64,000 bases of DNA from Sphingomonas gilva (GTDB lineage: Bacteria; Pseudomonadota; Alphaproteobacteria; Sphingomonadales; Sphingomonadaceae), in contig NZ_QWLV01000008.1 in assembly GCF_003515075.1 (NCBI RefSeq), positions 68,367-132,366 on the forward strand. The letters are read 5' to 3'. The position numbers and the translations under genes were made by a program. The notes beneath the pieces are model-generated. The model did no database searches. It worked only from the letters and a program-made list of their open reading frames with translations, and was not told where the DNA came from. Shown piece by piece: positions 44,830 through 55,476 of the stretch (position 1 is the first letter of the stretch; every line of letters starts with the position of its first letter).

Positions 44830-45395
44830 ACTGCCGCCCCATAGCTGAAGGGGGATTCGATCGCGGCCAATCGCGGCGCGGCGCGATCCTTGTCGGACAA
44901 TGTCCGCTCCGACGCGGCGACCGGCCAGTCGATCGCGAGCGCGGGATCGTCATGCGCAATGCCGCGGTCGTGCTCGGGCGAATAGGGCGCGGTGACCTTG
45001 TAGATCACCTCGCAATCGGGCTCGAGCGTGACGAAGCCGTGGGCGAACCCCTTGGGCACCAGTATCTGGTTCCACGCCTCGGCCGAAACGACCAGCCCGA
45101 CCCATTGGCCGAAGCTTGGCGAGCCTTCGCGGATGTCCACCGCGACATCGTAGATCGAACCGCGCACCACGCGCACCAGCTTGTCCTGCGCGAAGGGCGG
45201 CACCTGGAAATGCAGCCCGCGCAGCACGCCGCGCGCCGCGGACATGCTGTGATTGTCCTGCACGAAATCGAGATCGACGCCCGATCCCGCCAGGACCACG
45301 CGGTTCCATGTCTCGGAGAAGAATCCGCGCGCATCGCCGTGCCGCGCGGGCACGATCTCCTTGACGCCGGGGATGGCGAGATCGCGGACGATCAC
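44826..45395 (-). CDS. rmlC: dTDP-4-dehydrorhamnose 3,5-epimerase
   Basis: A cupin-fold epimerase of 189 residues, the usual length. Conserved segments are RGFFSETWN near residue 25, VLRGLHFQ with the catalytic histidine near 60, and FAHGFVTLE near 117. The GTG at 45395 overlaps the rmlA stop as GTGA; the open frame upstream lies within rmlA. Confidence 0.94.
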   Translation of the reverse strand: MIVRDLAIPGVKEIVPARHGDARGFFSETWNRVVLAGSGVDLDFVQDNHSMSAARGVLRGLHFQVPPFAQDKLVRVVRGSIYDVAVDIREGSPSFGQWVGLVVSAEAWNQILVPKGFAHGFVTLEPDCEVIYKVTAPYSPEHDRGIAHDDPALAIDWPVAASERTLSDKDRAAPRLAAIESPFSYGAAV

Positions 45396-46267
45396 CGCCC
45401 GCGCTCCGCCACGCGGCGCAGATAATCGGCATAGCCGGTCTTGCCGAGCGCGTCCGCGCGCGCGCGGAGCGCGGCCTGGTCGAGATAGCCGCACTCGAAG
45501 CCGATCTCCTCCAGGCACGCGATCTTGAGCGACTGGCGATGCTCGATCGTGCGGACGAAGGACGACGCCTCGTGCAGGCTGTCATGCGTGCCGGTGTCCA
45601 GCCAGGCATAGCCGCGCCCCAGCCGCTCGACGCTCAGGTCGCCGCGCTCGAGATAGGCGCGGTTGACGTCGGTGATCTCGAGCTCGCCCCGCGCCGAGGG
45701 CCGCACCGCGCGGGCGATCTCCACCACGTCGCCGTCATAGAAATAGAGCCCGGTCACCGCCCAGTCGGACCGCGGCCGCTCGGGCTTTTCCTCGATCGTC
45801 TCGGCCCTGCCCGAAGCGGGGTCGAAGCTCACCACGCCGTAGCGCTGCGGGTCATCGACCTGATAGGCGAAGACCGTCGCGCCCGATGCGCGCGCGGCGG
45901 CCGCCCGGCACTTCTCCGCCAGCCCGGGGCCGTGAAAGATATTGTCGCCCAGGATCAGCGCCGCCGGGCTGCCGGCCAGGAAGTCCGCGCCGATCAGGAA
46001 GGCCTCGGCCAACCCGTTGGGCGCCGCCTGCTCGGCATAGCTGAGCGTGATGCCGAAGGCCGAACCGTCGCCCAGCAGGGCCCGGAACTGCGGCAGATCG
46101 CGCGGCGTGGAGATGATCAGCACCTCGCGGATGCCGGCGAGCATCAGCACCGACAGCGGGTAATAGATCATCGGCTTGTCGAAGATCGGCAGCATCTGCT
46201 TCGACACCGCCAACGTCGCCGGATACAGCCGCGTGCCGCTGCCGCCGGCAAGGATTATGCCTTTCAT
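45392..46267 (-). CDS. rmlA: Glucose-1-phosphate thymidylyltransferase
   Basis: The first enzyme of dTDP-rhamnose synthesis, a nucleotidyltransferase of 291 residues. It has the signature [17 protein letters not shown] with the catalytic lysine in [15 protein letters not shown], then LGDNIFHG near 108 and VEEKP-type [10 protein letters not shown] near 160. The start shares one base with the preceding glycosyltransferase stop. It is the first of the coupled rmlACBD genes. Confidence 0.95.
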   Translation of the reverse strand: MKGIILAGGSGTRLYPATLAVSKQMLPIFDKPMIYYPLSVLMLAGIREVLIISTPRDLPQFRALLGDGSAFGITLSYAEQAAPNGLAEAFLIGADFLAGSPAALILGDNIFHGPGLAEKCRAAAARASGATVFAYQVDDPQRYGVVSFDPASGRAETIEEKPERPRSDWAVTGLYFYDGDVVEIARAVRPSARGELEITDVNRAYLERGDLSVERLGRGYAWLDTGTHDSLHEASSFVRTIEHRQSLKIACLEEIGFECGYLDQAALRARADALGKTGYADYLRRVAERGR

Positions 46268-47421
46268 CAGATGTCTTCCCCGCTGATTGCCGGTGCCCGT
46301 GACCGACCGTGCACCGGCGCGTTGCCGGCGGGCATCAGCAGGCGCAGATAGGCATCCGCCGCCGCTGTGGTGGTAAACTGGGCCGATCGCGCGCGCTGCC
46401 GATCGGGATCATGCGGCGCGTCGAGTTGCGCGAGCATCGCGTCGGCCAACGCGTCTGGATCGCCGCACGGCGCCAACCGTCCGAACTTTCCGTGGCCCAG
46501 GATGTCGGCCGGGCCGCTGGGGCAATCGGTGCTGACCACACGCAGACCGAATGACAGTGCTTCGACCAGCACGTTGCCAAAACCTTCATAGTCCGAGCTC
46601 AGCACGAACATGTCCGCCTCCCGATATGCCGAATGCGGCCGAGCGAAGAAGCCGGGCAGCGCCACCTGCTTCTCGATCCCCAAGCTGCGTACATGTTCCT
46701 CCAATGCCGGCCGCTGATCCCCCTCTCCGAGGATCATCAACTGCATCGGCCGCCGACGGCGGGCGATGGCGAAGGCATCGATCAGCAACCTGTGGTTCTT
46801 TTGGGATTTCAGACGCCCTACCGAAAGGATCCGGGCGCCCTCTCCCCGTGGCCAGGAAACGGCTTCGCCCCCGTCGTCGTCCCCGAACACCAGGGGATTA
46901 TGGACGACGGCGAAGCGATCCGCCCTCATTCCCGAAAGATCGGCCAAATCGTCCGCCACCCCCTGCGAGACCGCGATCCGGCCGTCCGCCAAGGGATAGG
47001 TCGCGGCCAGGCTGCCCCGCAACATCGCGCGATGTATGGGCCCCCTTCCAGCATAAGCGCTGGACAGGGTATTGTGATCGCTCACGACCATGCGCGAGGG
47101 ACGTCCGGCCAAGCAATTGGCCAGAATCGCGATCGAGGTGAGCGGCCACATCGCGGCGAGCAGCGCCGTGGGACGTTCCCGCCGCAGATAGGCAGCAAGC
47201 GGCCTGATCGCCCCGGTCAGCCGGCGCGCGTCCAGATCGATCGTGCGCGCACCAGGCGAAATCTTGTCGAGCAGCTCGCCGCGCCGTTGCATGAGCACGA
47301 AATCGACCGCGCAGCCTCTCGCCAGGAACTCGGCCGCCAATTCGGTGCGAACCCGCTCGACTCCACCGCCTCGCATGTCCGGCAGCAGAATGGCGATACG
47401 ACAGGCGGGGGCTTCATTCAT
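46267..47421 (-). CDS. Glycosyltransferase family 4
   Basis: A 384-residue GT-B enzyme. The N-terminal glycine-rich loop is [20 protein letters not shown], the donor-domain start is [20 protein letters not shown] near residue 198, and the EX7E region is [20 protein letters not shown] near 290 followed by [11 protein letters not shown]. This matches the group that includes WbpY/GalNAc- and rhamnosyl-type transferases. It is translationally linked to rmlA downstream and overlaps the GT61 gene upstream by ATGA, so it belongs to the rhamnose operon. Confidence 0.89.
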   Translation of the reverse strand: MNEAPACRIAILLPDMRGGGVERVRTELAAEFLARGCAVDFVLMQRRGELLDKISPGARTIDLDARRLTGAIRPLAAYLRRERPTALLAAMWPLTSIAILANCLAGRPSRMVVSDHNTLSSAYAGRGPIHRAMLRGSLAATYPLADGRIAVSQGVADDLADLSGMRADRFAVVHNPLVFGDDDGGEAVSWPRGEGARILSVGRLKSQKNHRLLIDAFAIARRRRPMQLMILGEGDQRPALEEHVRSLGIEKQVALPGFFARPHSAYREADMFVLSSDYEGFGNVLVEALSFGLRVVSTDCPSGPADILGHGKFGRLAPCGDPDALADAMLAQLDAPHDPDRQRARSAQFTTTAAADAYLRLLMPAGNAPVHGRSRAPAISGEDI

Positions 47422-48449
47422 AGCGCCAGCCGGTCCAGCGCTTGCCGCGTCGCATCGATATCGACCACCAGATCGGCGACCCGCGCCGTCGCTTGGGGAT
47501 CGACGGGATCGCAGATGATCGCGGCATAACGGTGCCCGACAAGAGGCGCCATGCGCGCATAGCTGGGATTGAGCAGGTTGCTCCGGCGCACGGGGGCGAA
47601 ATCATGCGGAAAGCGCCGCTTGGCGAATTCCAGCACGGCGCCTCCAGACGGCATCCACAGCATGTTGGTCAAACCCGCCCCATGGATCGATACGAGCGCT
47701 TCCGCTGAACCGAACAGACGGACCTGTTCGGCAAAGGGCAGCGTTTCGGCCGACACGGTTTCGAATCCGCGCCGCGACAGCAAGGCGACCAGCGCATCCT
47801 CATTGGCGACCTTGCGGGCAAAGGCGTCGCGGCGGGTGACATAGATGCGTCTTCTGGCGGGTGTGGAAACGCCGAACCGCGTCCGCAGATGATCCCGTAT
47901 CGCGGCAAGATCGGCCGGATCGAACTCGCCCTTGCGCGGCGGAACAGTGACGAAGCGCAAGCGATCGACAATGAAGGTCCCGCCCGCGGGCAAGGGTTCG
48001 ATCACCGGGAAATTCATTGCCGCCACGGTTTCGCGCTGCACGTCGGAAATCTTCGGGAAATGCGGCAGCAACAGCACGCAATCCGGGTCAGCCGCCCGTG
48101 CGCGGATCATCCGCGGTACTGCTTCGGTAATCCAGTGGAAGAAGCCGCGCGACCAGTCCGAATGGGCGATGGTATAGGTCCGCCCTCCAGGCAATCGCCT
48201 CGCTGATCGCAAGATGGTTCCGGCGATAGCGCGCAACCGCGCCTCCCGCTGCCGGTGCGCATATGCATGGATCGAGCCCGGAACGAGCATGCCGCGCCGC
48301 GCCAGCAAGCCCGACCTCAGGATGCGGACCGGACCGATCTCCCGGGTTTCGAGAGGATGGCATACATAGTCCAGCGGCTCGAATTCATCGAGCACCTCGG
48401 CGCCGTTCCACGCAATCAGCGCTTGGCGGATCGATTGGGTATCGGTCAT
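47418..48449 (-). CDS. Glycosyltransferase family 61 (DUF563)
   Basis: A 343-residue protein with the GT61 pattern: HSDWSRGFFHWITEAVPRM near residue 115, RRRIYVTRRDAFARKVANED near 215 and the conserved HGAGLTNMLWMPSGGAVLE near 265. GT61 members include plant xylosyltransferases and many bacterial capsule/EPS enzymes of unknown specificity. The ATG at 48449 lies 10 nt downstream of the GT2 stop; the open frame further upstream lies inside that gene. It overlaps the GT4 gene by ATGA. Confidence 0.87.
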   Translation of the reverse strand: MTDTQSIRQALIAWNGAEVLDEFEPLDYVCHPLETREIGPVRILRSGLLARRGMLVPGSIHAYAHRQREARLRAIAGTILRSARRLPGGRTYTIAHSDWSRGFFHWITEAVPRMIRARAADPDCVLLLPHFPKISDVQRETVAAMNFPVIEPLPAGGTFIVDRLRFVTVPPRKGEFDPADLAAIRDHLRTRFGVSTPARRRIYVTRRDAFARKVANEDALVALLSRRGFETVSAETLPFAEQVRLFGSAEALVSIHGAGLTNMLWMPSGGAVLEFAKRRFPHDFAPVRRSNLLNPSYARMAPLVGHRYAAIICDPVDPQATARVADLVVDIDATRQALDRLAL

Positions 48450-48459
48450 TGTCCGGCGA

Positions 48460-49425
48460 TCAACGCAGCATGTCGCCAAGCGCGCTGCGCATGCCGTGGA
48501 AATTGCGATAGCCGCCGGATCGATAGAGATCGAACACCATCGGCAAACGCCGCAGCCGGCCGACCTTCGCCAGCTGCCCGCGACGCTGCAGGCTCGCGGC
48601 CTCACACTCGAGCTTCGCGATCGCTCGCTCCCCTGCCTTGGCAAATCCGTGATCCGCGAGCCATTGACACTGCTCGGACAAGCGCTGAGCAACCTCTAGA
48701 CTCTGCCGTGCACGGCGCTCCCATCGCTCGGCGCCGCTTTGGGTCTGCAGCGCCTTCACCCGGTCGAAGGTACCAATCGGTTTGACTGAACTGGCCAGCC
48801 AGTTCGATTCGTTGTTTCCATGTCGCCGGTAAAGCTGCAATGGTTCGTCGACGAACACGCGGGCGCCCAACGGCGTCAGCAATCTGGCGATCCACAGATC
48901 GTGGGCCATCGAACTCGAAAGGGGAAGCACTAGCCGAAGGACGTCGCGCCGATGCGCCGTACAGCATCCGGTCGCCATTTTGCTGACGTCATAGCCGAGG
49001 CCGCGAATATTGGCGGATTTGCGAGGTCCGCGGACCGAGAGATCGCCGTTGCAGATGATCTGGTCGCATAGAACGCTGAGCGTGCGCGGATTTTCTTCAA
49101 ACGGCCGCAGCATCCGGCTGATCTTGGTAGGCAGCCAGACGTCGTCCTGATCGGACAGGAACAGGATATCGCCCGTACAGCGGGAAAGCGCCGCGGCGAA
49201 ATTGTCACGAACTCCCAGCCGTCGGTCGTTGACCTCGATCGATACCTGTATTCCCGATCTTACCGCGAATGCGCTGATGATCGCCAATGTATCGTCGGTC
49301 GAACGATCGTCATTGATGACGATCTCGTCCGGTCGCCGATCCTGCACGGCAAAGCTTTCCAGCTGCTCGGCGATAAACGCGCCGCCATTGAAAGTTGCCA
49401 TGGCGATCGAGACGCGAGCGCCCAT
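48460..49425 (-). CDS. Glycosyltransferase family 2 (rhamnosyltransferase-like)
   Basis: A 321-residue GT-A enzyme. The nucleotide-binding start VSIAMATFNGGAFIAEQLES, EIVINDDRSTDDT near residue 38 and the DxD-type LFLSDQDDVWLP near 90 fit the family-2 subgroup that contains bacterial rhamnosyltransferases (RfbF/WbbL-like). The location upstream of the rml genes in the same unit supports dTDP-rhamnose as donor, by inference. It follows the methyltransferase gene by 11 nt. Confidence 0.88.
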   Translation of the reverse strand: MGARVSIAMATFNGGAFIAEQLESFAVQDRRPDEIVINDDRSTDDTLAIISAFAVRSGIQVSIEVNDRRLGVRDNFAAALSRCTGDILFLSDQDDVWLPTKISRMLRPFEENPRTLSVLCDQIICNGDLSVRGPRKSANIRGLGYDVSKMATGCCTAHRRDVLRLVLPLSSSMAHDLWIARLLTPLGARVFVDEPLQLYRRHGNNESNWLASSVKPIGTFDRVKALQTQSGAERWERRARQSLEVAQRLSEQCQWLADHGFAKAGERAIAKLECEAASLQRRGQLAKVGRLRRLPMVFDLYRSGGYRNFHGMRSALGDMLR

Positions 49426-49436
49426 CCTTTCGTCCC

Positions 49437-50189
49437 TCAGCCGCGATAAATACCGAGGACACCGAAGGGCGAGATTCTTCTTCCCACCTTCTGGCGGATG
49501 GCCCGCAGTGGCGGAACCTTGGTCCGCGCCACATAGTCTTCGACCGCAGGGCCGTACTTATGGCCTATCGCCTCGAAGCTTCCAAAACCTTCCTTGAATG
49601 GCTGAACCACCTGCTGACGACGCCGGGCCGCCGCCTCATCGGTTTGAAGCGGTTTGCGCGCAATCAACATGCTGTCGCGCCACCGCCCGCCCTTCACGCG
49701 CAGCGCAACTTCGTCCGTCTCGAAGTAAACTTCGCTTATCTCGAGACCGGCAAGCGCCGCGATGGCGGCCCAACTATCCGGATAGTAGCGATAACAATCG
49801 ACAGGAAACCGATGAACCTGGCCTCCACCTGGAGCGATGATGCAGGTATATCCTCCCGGCACCAGAACCCGCGCGATTTCGCAAGCCGTAACCCAGAAAA
49901 AGGGATTGTGCTCGAATGTCTGACCCGAGATGCAGACGTCGAAACTTGCGTCGGCAATCTCCTCCCATACATAAGGATTGCTCGGCACAATATCAACGTT
50001 TTTGCCGGCCTCAAGGTCCAATCCCGTATAAATTTCCCGGTCATCTTCAACAATTGACCGATATGTATCTTGTTCTCTGTAGGATTTCGATCCAACCTCG
50101 AGAACTCTAGTCTTACCTTCCAACGTCGGGAACTGGCCCCGATAACTACGGAAGAATGACATCATCTTATCAAAACTAGCCGAGTGCAT
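49437..50189 (-). CDS. SAM-dependent methyltransferase (class I), EPS-associated
   Basis: A 250-residue protein with motif I RVLEVGSKSY near residue 28, an acidic residue at the end of strand 2 (YTGLDLEAGKNVDIV) and a post-motif region ISGQTFEHNPFFWVTACEIA with VLVPGGYTCIIAPGGG, all typical of class I methyltransferases of the type-11 group. Like other such genes in O-antigen and EPS loci it may methylate a sugar or cap the chain. By eye the gene and its two upstream neighbours are less GC-rich than the rest of the locus, a sign of possible acquisition. Confidence 0.75.
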   Translation of the reverse strand: MHSASFDKMMSFFRSYRGQFPTLEGKTRVLEVGSKSYREQDTYRSIVEDDREIYTGLDLEAGKNVDIVPSNPYVWEEIADASFDVCISGQTFEHNPFFWVTACEIARVLVPGGYTCIIAPGGGQVHRFPVDCYRYYPDSWAAIAALAGLEISEVYFETDEVALRVKGGRWRDSMLIARKPLQTDEAAARRRQQVVQPFKEGFGSFEAIGHKYGPAVEDYVARTKVPPLRAIRQKVGRRISPFGVLGIYRG

Positions 50190-50200
50190 TATTTTACCTT

Positions 50201-50992
50201 TCAGCTTCCCGGAGCCCGCAGGCCTCGCTTGAAATGTCCTGTTTCACCTTTGGGCGCACACTTTTCGATCACCGCAACCGCGCTGAAGAACTGGATTGAC
50301 CCGATCTGCTCGCGAAACAATTCCGATGTCCCGTGACTGTGGAATCTGCCATTGATCTCGTCGACCAGAGTTTTCAGATACTCCACCGCCGTGCCCTTCC
50401 GGCGATAACCCCCTTCGTGCATTCCAGGCCAATAGGATGTCTGGAGGTCTTCGATGACATAGACGCCTCCGACGGGCATCAGCGGAAAAAGCGTCTCGAA
50501 CGATTTGATGACGTGACGGCCGATATGGGAACCATCGTCCAGTACGATATCGACACCGCCCATCTCCTGCACGACGCTTCGTAGAAAATCGGGGTCGTCT
50601 TGCGAACCGATCCTCACCTGGTTGGGGCTTTCGACCCGCGTCGCGACACGAGGGTCAATGTCCACGCCGAAGATCGTCGCGTCGCTGCCAAGAACGGTTC
50701 GCCAGACTTCGAGCGAGCCGCCTTTGTTGACGCCGATTTCCAGCATCCTTACCGGCTTGCCGATCCAGGGCGCGATGATGCGGTCATAGATCGGCAGGTA
50801 GTGCGTCCATTTGTGCGCAATGCGCCCCTTATGATCGTAGAATGCCTGCTCGAAAGGTCCCGGAGATGGGCTGCGAATGGCGCTGACTTGTTCCTCCGAA
50901 AGCGTGAACGGTGCGATCGTACCCTTGTCCAACGACATTCCCAGCCGTCGACGAACGCCTCGTTCCAACCTGACCGCCAAATCACGCAACAT
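50201..50992 (-). CDS. SAM-dependent methyltransferase (class I, CmcI/MycE-like)
   Basis: A protein of about 263 residues. Motif I is MLEIGVNKGGSLEVWRTVLG near residue 83, followed by IFGVDIDPRVATRV and an acidic VDIVLDDGSHIGRHVIKSFE near 150, where the DDGSH motif is typical of the metal-dependent cephalosporin-hydroxylase/macrocin-O-methyltransferase group. Such enzymes methylate sugar hydroxyls in antibiotics and glycans. ATG 50992 is preferred to a TTG at 50998. It lies in the same unit as the flippase and the other methyltransferase. Confidence 0.78.
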   Translation of the reverse strand: MLRDLAVRLERGVRRRLGMSLDKGTIAPFTLSEEQVSAIRSPSPGPFEQAFYDHKGRIAHKWTHYLPIYDRIIAPWIGKPVRMLEIGVNKGGSLEVWRTVLGSDATIFGVDIDPRVATRVESPNQVRIGSQDDPDFLRSVVQEMGGVDIVLDDGSHIGRHVIKSFETLFPLMPVGGVYVIEDLQTSYWPGMHEGGYRRKGTAVEYLKTLVDEINGRFHSHGTSELFREQIGSIQFFSAVAVIEKCAPKGETGHFKRGLRAPGS

Positions 50993-51018
50993 GTTCAAGA
51001 GCTCCTATGGCATCGGCC

Positions 51019-52497
51019 TCACTGGACACGAGGCGGGCTTCCCTTAGTCGATGGAGTCCGCCGTGCCAGCGCCTTCGCGGCGATCGCTTTGAGATTGTCG
51101 GGAGCGTTGCGCCATCCGAACACCATGCCGACCAGCAAGAGAACTGCGAGAATCAGCCAGCGCAGCGGCATCTCATACGGCATCAGCACGCCCACGCCGG
51201 TCGCCAGAATAACAAGGATCGCGGTTGTTGCGAGGTGCCGCCAAAGCGGGATCAACTGGCCGTTATATTGCATCAGCACCAGCGGATCGATCGCGGCACG
51301 GGCGGACCACGCCAACGCCGCGCCTATTATGCCCAGCTCATTCATTAAAAAATAAAGCGTCGCGAAGTAGAAGGGCAGTTCCACGAGCAGCAACTTGGTC
51401 ACGATGTCCGGTCGCCCACCGCCTTGCACCCGGGACATCGAAACACGCGCAAACGCGTTGGCCCACCACCCGGCGAGGATGATGTGAGCGATGGGTTCGG
51501 CGCGGGCGCCCAGTTCGTCACCAATCCAAATCCGCAGAAACGGCCCGATCATAACAATGCACGCGAGGGTGAACGGCGTCATCAACACCAGGGTGACTTC
51601 GATCGCATTGCGCTCGAGAGCATCGCGCCGGTCAGGCGGGATCGACGCAAAGCGCGGGAAGATCGCCGACGACAACGCATCGGGCAACAGCTTGGTACGC
51701 GATACGAGGTTGAACGGCACGGTATATAGCGAGACAGCAGCGGCGCCCAGCCACGACCCAATTAGCAAGCGATCGAATGAGGCAGCTAGTGGTGTCAAGA
51801 TGGTCGTTACAGACATCCAGCCGCCGAACCGCAGTAACTGGCCAGCTCTAGCCCAACTTGGCCGATGAGGTGGACCAAGCGGCACCGCCTTGCGGGTTTG
51901 AAGGAACTGAACTGCCGCCGCCGCTATCCGGCAGACCAACGATGCGGCGATCAGCAAATCGAGCCTTGGTGCAATGAAATAGGCCACAGCCAGCGGCAAT
52001 AGCGCCATCGCGATCGAACTGCTTGAGGACACGATATTCGCCTGCAGGAAGCGCTCGCGCCCCTTCATGGCGCCCATCGAGACGCTGTTCAGCATTCCCA
52101 CGCCTACTGCGAGCGAAAGCCATGGAATTGCATCGGCAATTTCTGCTTTCACCTCCGGTGAGACTTTATCCAAGGTATCGAAATAGAAATGGGCACCGAG
52201 ATATAGGGCTATGGTCCCAACAATTCCTGCGACGCAGTTCAGCCAAAGGGCCGTCCAGAAAATATCGCTGCGCTCACTGGCGCTGCCATCTCGAAGCATG
52301 GCAATGCGCTGCTGCAGGGATGGCCCCATGCCCAGTTCGAGAAACCCCAGATAGCCGAGCAGCAGCCAGCCGATCGAAAGCACGCCGTATCGCTCCAGGC
52401 CGACCACGTGCAAATACGCCGGCACCGTCACGATCGAAACAAACAGGGGCAGGACTTTGCCCACCAAATTGTAGGCCGTATTTTTAGCGATACTCAC
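51019..52497 (-). CDS. Polysaccharide flippase (Wzx-like, MOP superfamily)
   Basis: A 492-residue inner-membrane protein with about 12-14 helices. The N-terminus (YNLVGKVLPLFVSIVTVPAY with LHVVGLERYG) and the later segment VSRTKLLPDALSSAIFPRFA are typical of the polysaccharide transporter family. It would move the lipid-linked repeat unit to the periplasm, where the co-polymerase and polymerase act. It begins with GTG at 52497. It is the first EPS gene downstream of the cys genes on the minus strand. Confidence 0.87.
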   Translation of the reverse strand: MSIAKNTAYNLVGKVLPLFVSIVTVPAYLHVVGLERYGVLSIGWLLLGYLGFLELGMGPSLQQRIAMLRDGSASERSDIFWTALWLNCVAGIVGTIALYLGAHFYFDTLDKVSPEVKAEIADAIPWLSLAVGVGMLNSVSMGAMKGRERFLQANIVSSSSSIAMALLPLAVAYFIAPRLDLLIAASLVCRIAAAAVQFLQTRKAVPLGPPHRPSWARAGQLLRFGGWMSVTTILTPLAASFDRLLIGSWLGAAAVSLYTVPFNLVSRTKLLPDALSSAIFPRFASIPPDRRDALERNAIEVTLVLMTPFTLACIVMIGPFLRIWIGDELGARAEPIAHIILAGWWANAFARVSMSRVQGGGRPDIVTKLLLVELPFYFATLYFLMNELGIIGAALAWSARAAIDPLVLMQYNGQLIPLWRHLATTAILVILATGVGVLMPYEMPLRWLILAVLLLVGMVFGWRNAPDNLKAIAAKALARRTPSTKGSPPRVQ

Positions 52498-52560
52498 CCG
52501 GCAGGCCTATCGATGCTGTGGCACGGTCCCTACGCGGGGAGATCGGCAGCGTCCAGCCTG

Positions 52561-53376
52561 CTATAGCCCGTCAGTTGCTCGTCCCACCGCCACGAAGTGC
52601 GGATTGTCATACCCCCGCTCGCGCTTGCCATAGGTCAAGGGCAATCCATCGAGCGTGAGCACCTCCCCCCCGGCGGCGCGGAGAACCGCATGACCGGCCG
52701 CCGTGTCCCACTCCATCGTCCGGCCAAGCCGGGGATAAAGGTCCGCCTTCCCTTCCGCCACCAGGCAGAATTTGAGCGACGAACCGGCCGATACCAGATC
52801 GGAGATGGTGAAACGGGCGAGATAGGCGTCGGTCTCGGGCGTGCGGTGCGAGCGCGAGGCGACCGCGACCAGCCCCGCGGCCGGCGGTTGGCGTGCCGCG
52901 ATCGGTTGGCGGCGCAGATCGCCATCCCGTTCGGCATCGATCCGTGCGCGCCACGCCCCGGTGCCGATATCGCCCGCCCATAATCTGCCCAGCGCAGGAG
53001 CATAAACCACGCCACGCACCGGCACGCCTTCGTCGACAATGGCGATGTTGACCGTGAACTCGTCGCGCCCCGCGACGAACTCGCGCGTACCATCGAGCGG
53101 ATCGACCAGAACGAAAGTCGATCCGGTTTGCGGAACCCGTCCGGCCGCCGCCTCCTCCTCGGCGATCACCGGCAGGGCCGGATCGAGCGCGCGCAGCCCG
53201 GCGAGGATGATCGCCTCGGCCGCCCGATCGGCTTCGGTGACGGGTGACGCATCGGCCTTGGTCGATATCGCGCAGGGGCCGCGGTAAAACGGCATGATCG
53301 CCTGGCCCGCGGCGACGGCAAGCCGCACCAGATCGTCCAGCGCGGGAAGCCGGCTCGTCAAATCACCGGGCTCCAT
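52561..53376 (-). CDS. cysQ: 3'(2'),5'-bisphosphate nucleotidase
   Basis: A 271-residue member of the inositol-monophosphatase fold. The metal-binding motifs are PVIAEEEAA near residue 70 and [20 protein letters not shown] near 90, with [15 protein letters not shown] near 225. It hydrolyses PAP, the by-product of PAPS-dependent sulfotransferases and PAPS reductase, to AMP. The ATG at 53376 lies inside the 3' end of cysNC (19-nt overlap), so the three cys genes act as a unit. Confidence 0.9.
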   Translation of the reverse strand: MEPGDLTSRLPALDDLVRLAVAAGQAIMPFYRGPCAISTKADASPVTEADRAAEAIILAGLRALDPALPVIAEEEAAAGRVPQTGSTFVLVDPLDGTREFVAGRDEFTVNIAIVDEGVPVRGVVYAPALGRLWAGDIGTGAWRARIDAERDGDLRRQPIAARQPPAAGLVAVASRSHRTPETDAYLARFTISDLVSAGSSLKFCLVAEGKADLYPRLGRTMEWDTAAGHAVLRAAGGEVLTLDGLPLTYGKRERGYDNPHFVAVGRATDGL

Positions 53377-55277
53377 GCGTCCAGGACGTTATCCACGATC
53401 GCCTCGGCGGCGTCTTCGGGCGACATCCGCGTGGTGTCGATTCGAATGTCCGGCGTCTCGGGCGCCTCATAGGGGCTGTCGATGCCGGTGAAGTTGGCCA
53501 GCTTCCCGGCGCGCGCCTTGGCGTAGAGCCCCTTCACGTCGCGCGCTTCCGCCACCTCCAGCGGCGTGTCGATGAAGATCTCGACGAACTCGCCTTCGGG
53601 CAGCATCCGCCGCACCATCTCGCGCTCGGCGCGGAACGGGCTGATGAAGGCGGTCAGCACAATCAGCCCGGCGTCGGTCATCAGCTTCGCCACCTCGCCC
53701 ACGCGGCGGATATTCTCCACCCGGTCGGCATCGGTGAAGCCGAGATCGCGGTTGAGGCCGTGGCGGACATTGTCGCCGTCGAGCAGGAAGCTGTGCCGCC
53801 CCAGCGCGTGCAGCTTCTTTTCGACCAGGTTGGCGATGGTCGACTTGCCCGATCCTGAAAGCCCGGTGAACCACAGGAGCCGCGGCCGCTGGTTCTTCTG
53901 CCGCGCATGCGCCTCGCGATCGATGTCGATCGCCTGCCAATGGATGTTGTGCGCGCGCCTGAGCGCGAAATGGATCATCCCCGCGCCGACGGTCGCGTTG
54001 GTCAGCCGGTCGATCAGGATGAAGCCGCCCAGATCGGCGCTCTCGGCATAGGGCGCGAAGGGGATCGCGCGGTCGGTCGACAGGTTAACCACGCCGATCG
54101 CGTTCAGCCCCAGGCACTTGCTCGGCAGGTGCGCCTGGGTGTTGACGTCGATCTCGTATTTGGGCTCGGTGATCGAGGCGGGCACGGTCACGGCGCTGAT
54201 CTTCATCAGATAGGGCCGGCCCGGGAACATGCTCTCCTCGGCCATCCAGACCAAGGTCGCCTCGAACTGATCGGCGACTTCGAGCGGCATGTCGGCGGCG
54301 CAGATCACGTCGCCGCGCGAGCAGTCGATCTCGTCGGCGAGGGTGATCGTGACCGATTGCCCGGCCACCGCCTCGTCCAGATCGCCGCCCATCGTGACGA
54401 TCCGCTCGATGCTCGAGGTCTTGCCCGACGGCAGCACGCGCACCGCGTCGCCCGGCCGCACCCGCCCGCTCGCAATCAGCCCGGAAAAGCCGCGGAAATC
54501 GAGGTTGGGCCGATTGACCCACTGCACCGCCATGCGGAACGGCGCGGCCGCCAGTCGGTCCGCCTCGACCGGCACCTCCTCCAGATGCCCGATCAGCGAA
54601 GGCCCGGCATACCAGGGCGTGTTCGCCGAAGCGCCGGTGATATTGTCCCCCGCCACGCCGGAAATCGGAATGGCGGTGAAATCCTCGATGCCGATCGCTT
54701 GGGCGAAGCCGCGATAATCGGCGACGATCGCGTCGAACGCGCCTTGATCGTAATCGACCAGGTCCATCTTGTTCACCGCCAGCACGATCTGGCGGATGCC
54801 GAGCAGGTGGACCAGCGTCGAATGGCGCCGTGTCTGGGTCAGCACGCCCTTGCGCGCATCGATCAGGATCACGGCGAGGTCGGCGGTCGATGCGCCGGTC
54901 ACCATGTTGCGGGTGTACTGCTCGTGGCCCGGCGTGTCGGCGACGATGAACTTGCGCTTCTCGGTCGCGAAGAAGCGATAGGCGACGTCGATGGTGATGC
55001 CCTGCTCGCGCTCGGCGGCAAGGCCGTCGACCAAGAGCGCGAAGTCGATCTCCCCGCCGCGCGTGCCGACAGCCTTCGAATCGGCGGTGAGGCTGGCGAG
55101 CTGGTCCTCGAAGATCATCTTCGAATCGTAGAGCAGCCGGCCGATCAGCGTGGACTTGCCGTCGTCGACCGATCCGCAGGTGATGAAGCGCAGCATCGAC
55201 TTGGCTTCATGGCCGGCGAGATACGCTTCGATATCCTCGGCGATCAGCGCGTCGGTAGCATAGGCGGGATCGATCAT
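53358..55277 (-). CDS. cysNC: Sulfate adenylyltransferase GTPase subunit fused to APS kinase
   Basis: A 639-residue fusion. The N-terminal CysN part has GTPase motifs [15 protein letters not shown] near residue 35, [12 protein letters not shown] near 113 and NKMDLVD near 168. The C-terminal CysC part begins near 455 with [16 protein letters not shown] and [17 protein letters not shown]. With CysD it makes APS from sulfate and ATP, and the kinase part then makes PAPS. Fusion of the two is known in Rhizobium NodQ and in many Proteobacteria. It overlaps cysQ downstream and is separated from cysD by an inverted-repeat element. Confidence 0.94.
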   Translation of the reverse strand: MIDPAYATDALIAEDIEAYLAGHEAKSMLRFITCGSVDDGKSTLIGRLLYDSKMIFEDQLASLTADSKAVGTRGGEIDFALLVDGLAAEREQGITIDVAYRFFATEKRKFIVADTPGHEQYTRNMVTGASTADLAVILIDARKGVLTQTRRHSTLVHLLGIRQIVLAVNKMDLVDYDQGAFDAIVADYRGFAQAIGIEDFTAIPISGVAGDNITGASANTPWYAGPSLIGHLEEVPVEADRLAAAPFRMAVQWVNRPNLDFRGFSGLIASGRVRPGDAVRVLPSGKTSSIERIVTMGGDLDEAVAGQSVTITLADEIDCSRGDVICAADMPLEVADQFEATLVWMAEESMFPGRPYLMKISAVTVPASITEPKYEIDVNTQAHLPSKCLGLNAIGVVNLSTDRAIPFAPYAESADLGGFILIDRLTNATVGAGMIHFALRRAHNIHWQAIDIDREAHARQKNQRPRLLWFTGLSGSGKSTIANLVEKKLHALGRHSFLLDGDNVRHGLNRDLGFTDADRVENIRRVGEVAKLMTDAGLIVLTAFISPFRAEREMVRRMLPEGEFVEIFIDTPLEVAEARDVKGLYAKARAGKLANFTGIDSPYEAPETPDIRIDTTRMSPEDAAEAIVDNVLDAWSPVI

Positions 55278-55302
55278 GATGAAGCCCCACCACTAAACAT
55301 CT

Positions 55303-55442
55303 CGTCATGCCGGATTTGTTCCGGCATCCATCGCGCCGCAAGCCCGACGCCTTGGGGCGGGATGCAGGTGGCGCCGCTCGCATTCGTGCCATGAGCGCCG
55401 CGCCTGTGGAGAAATGGACCCCGGAACAAGTCCGGGGTGACG
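55303..55442. repeat. Inverted pair of short palindromes (second REP-like family)
   Basis: Two related palindromic units face each other: ATGCCGGA...TCCGGCAT (55307-55327) and ACCCCGGA...TCCGGGGT (55418-55438), both flanked by GTCA-type ends. The sequence type differs from copies A-F. It fills the gap between cysD and cysNC. Confidence 0.75.
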
Positions 55443-55476
55443 AAAGAAGAGAAGTGGTTGCGGAGCATCGCGCCCA

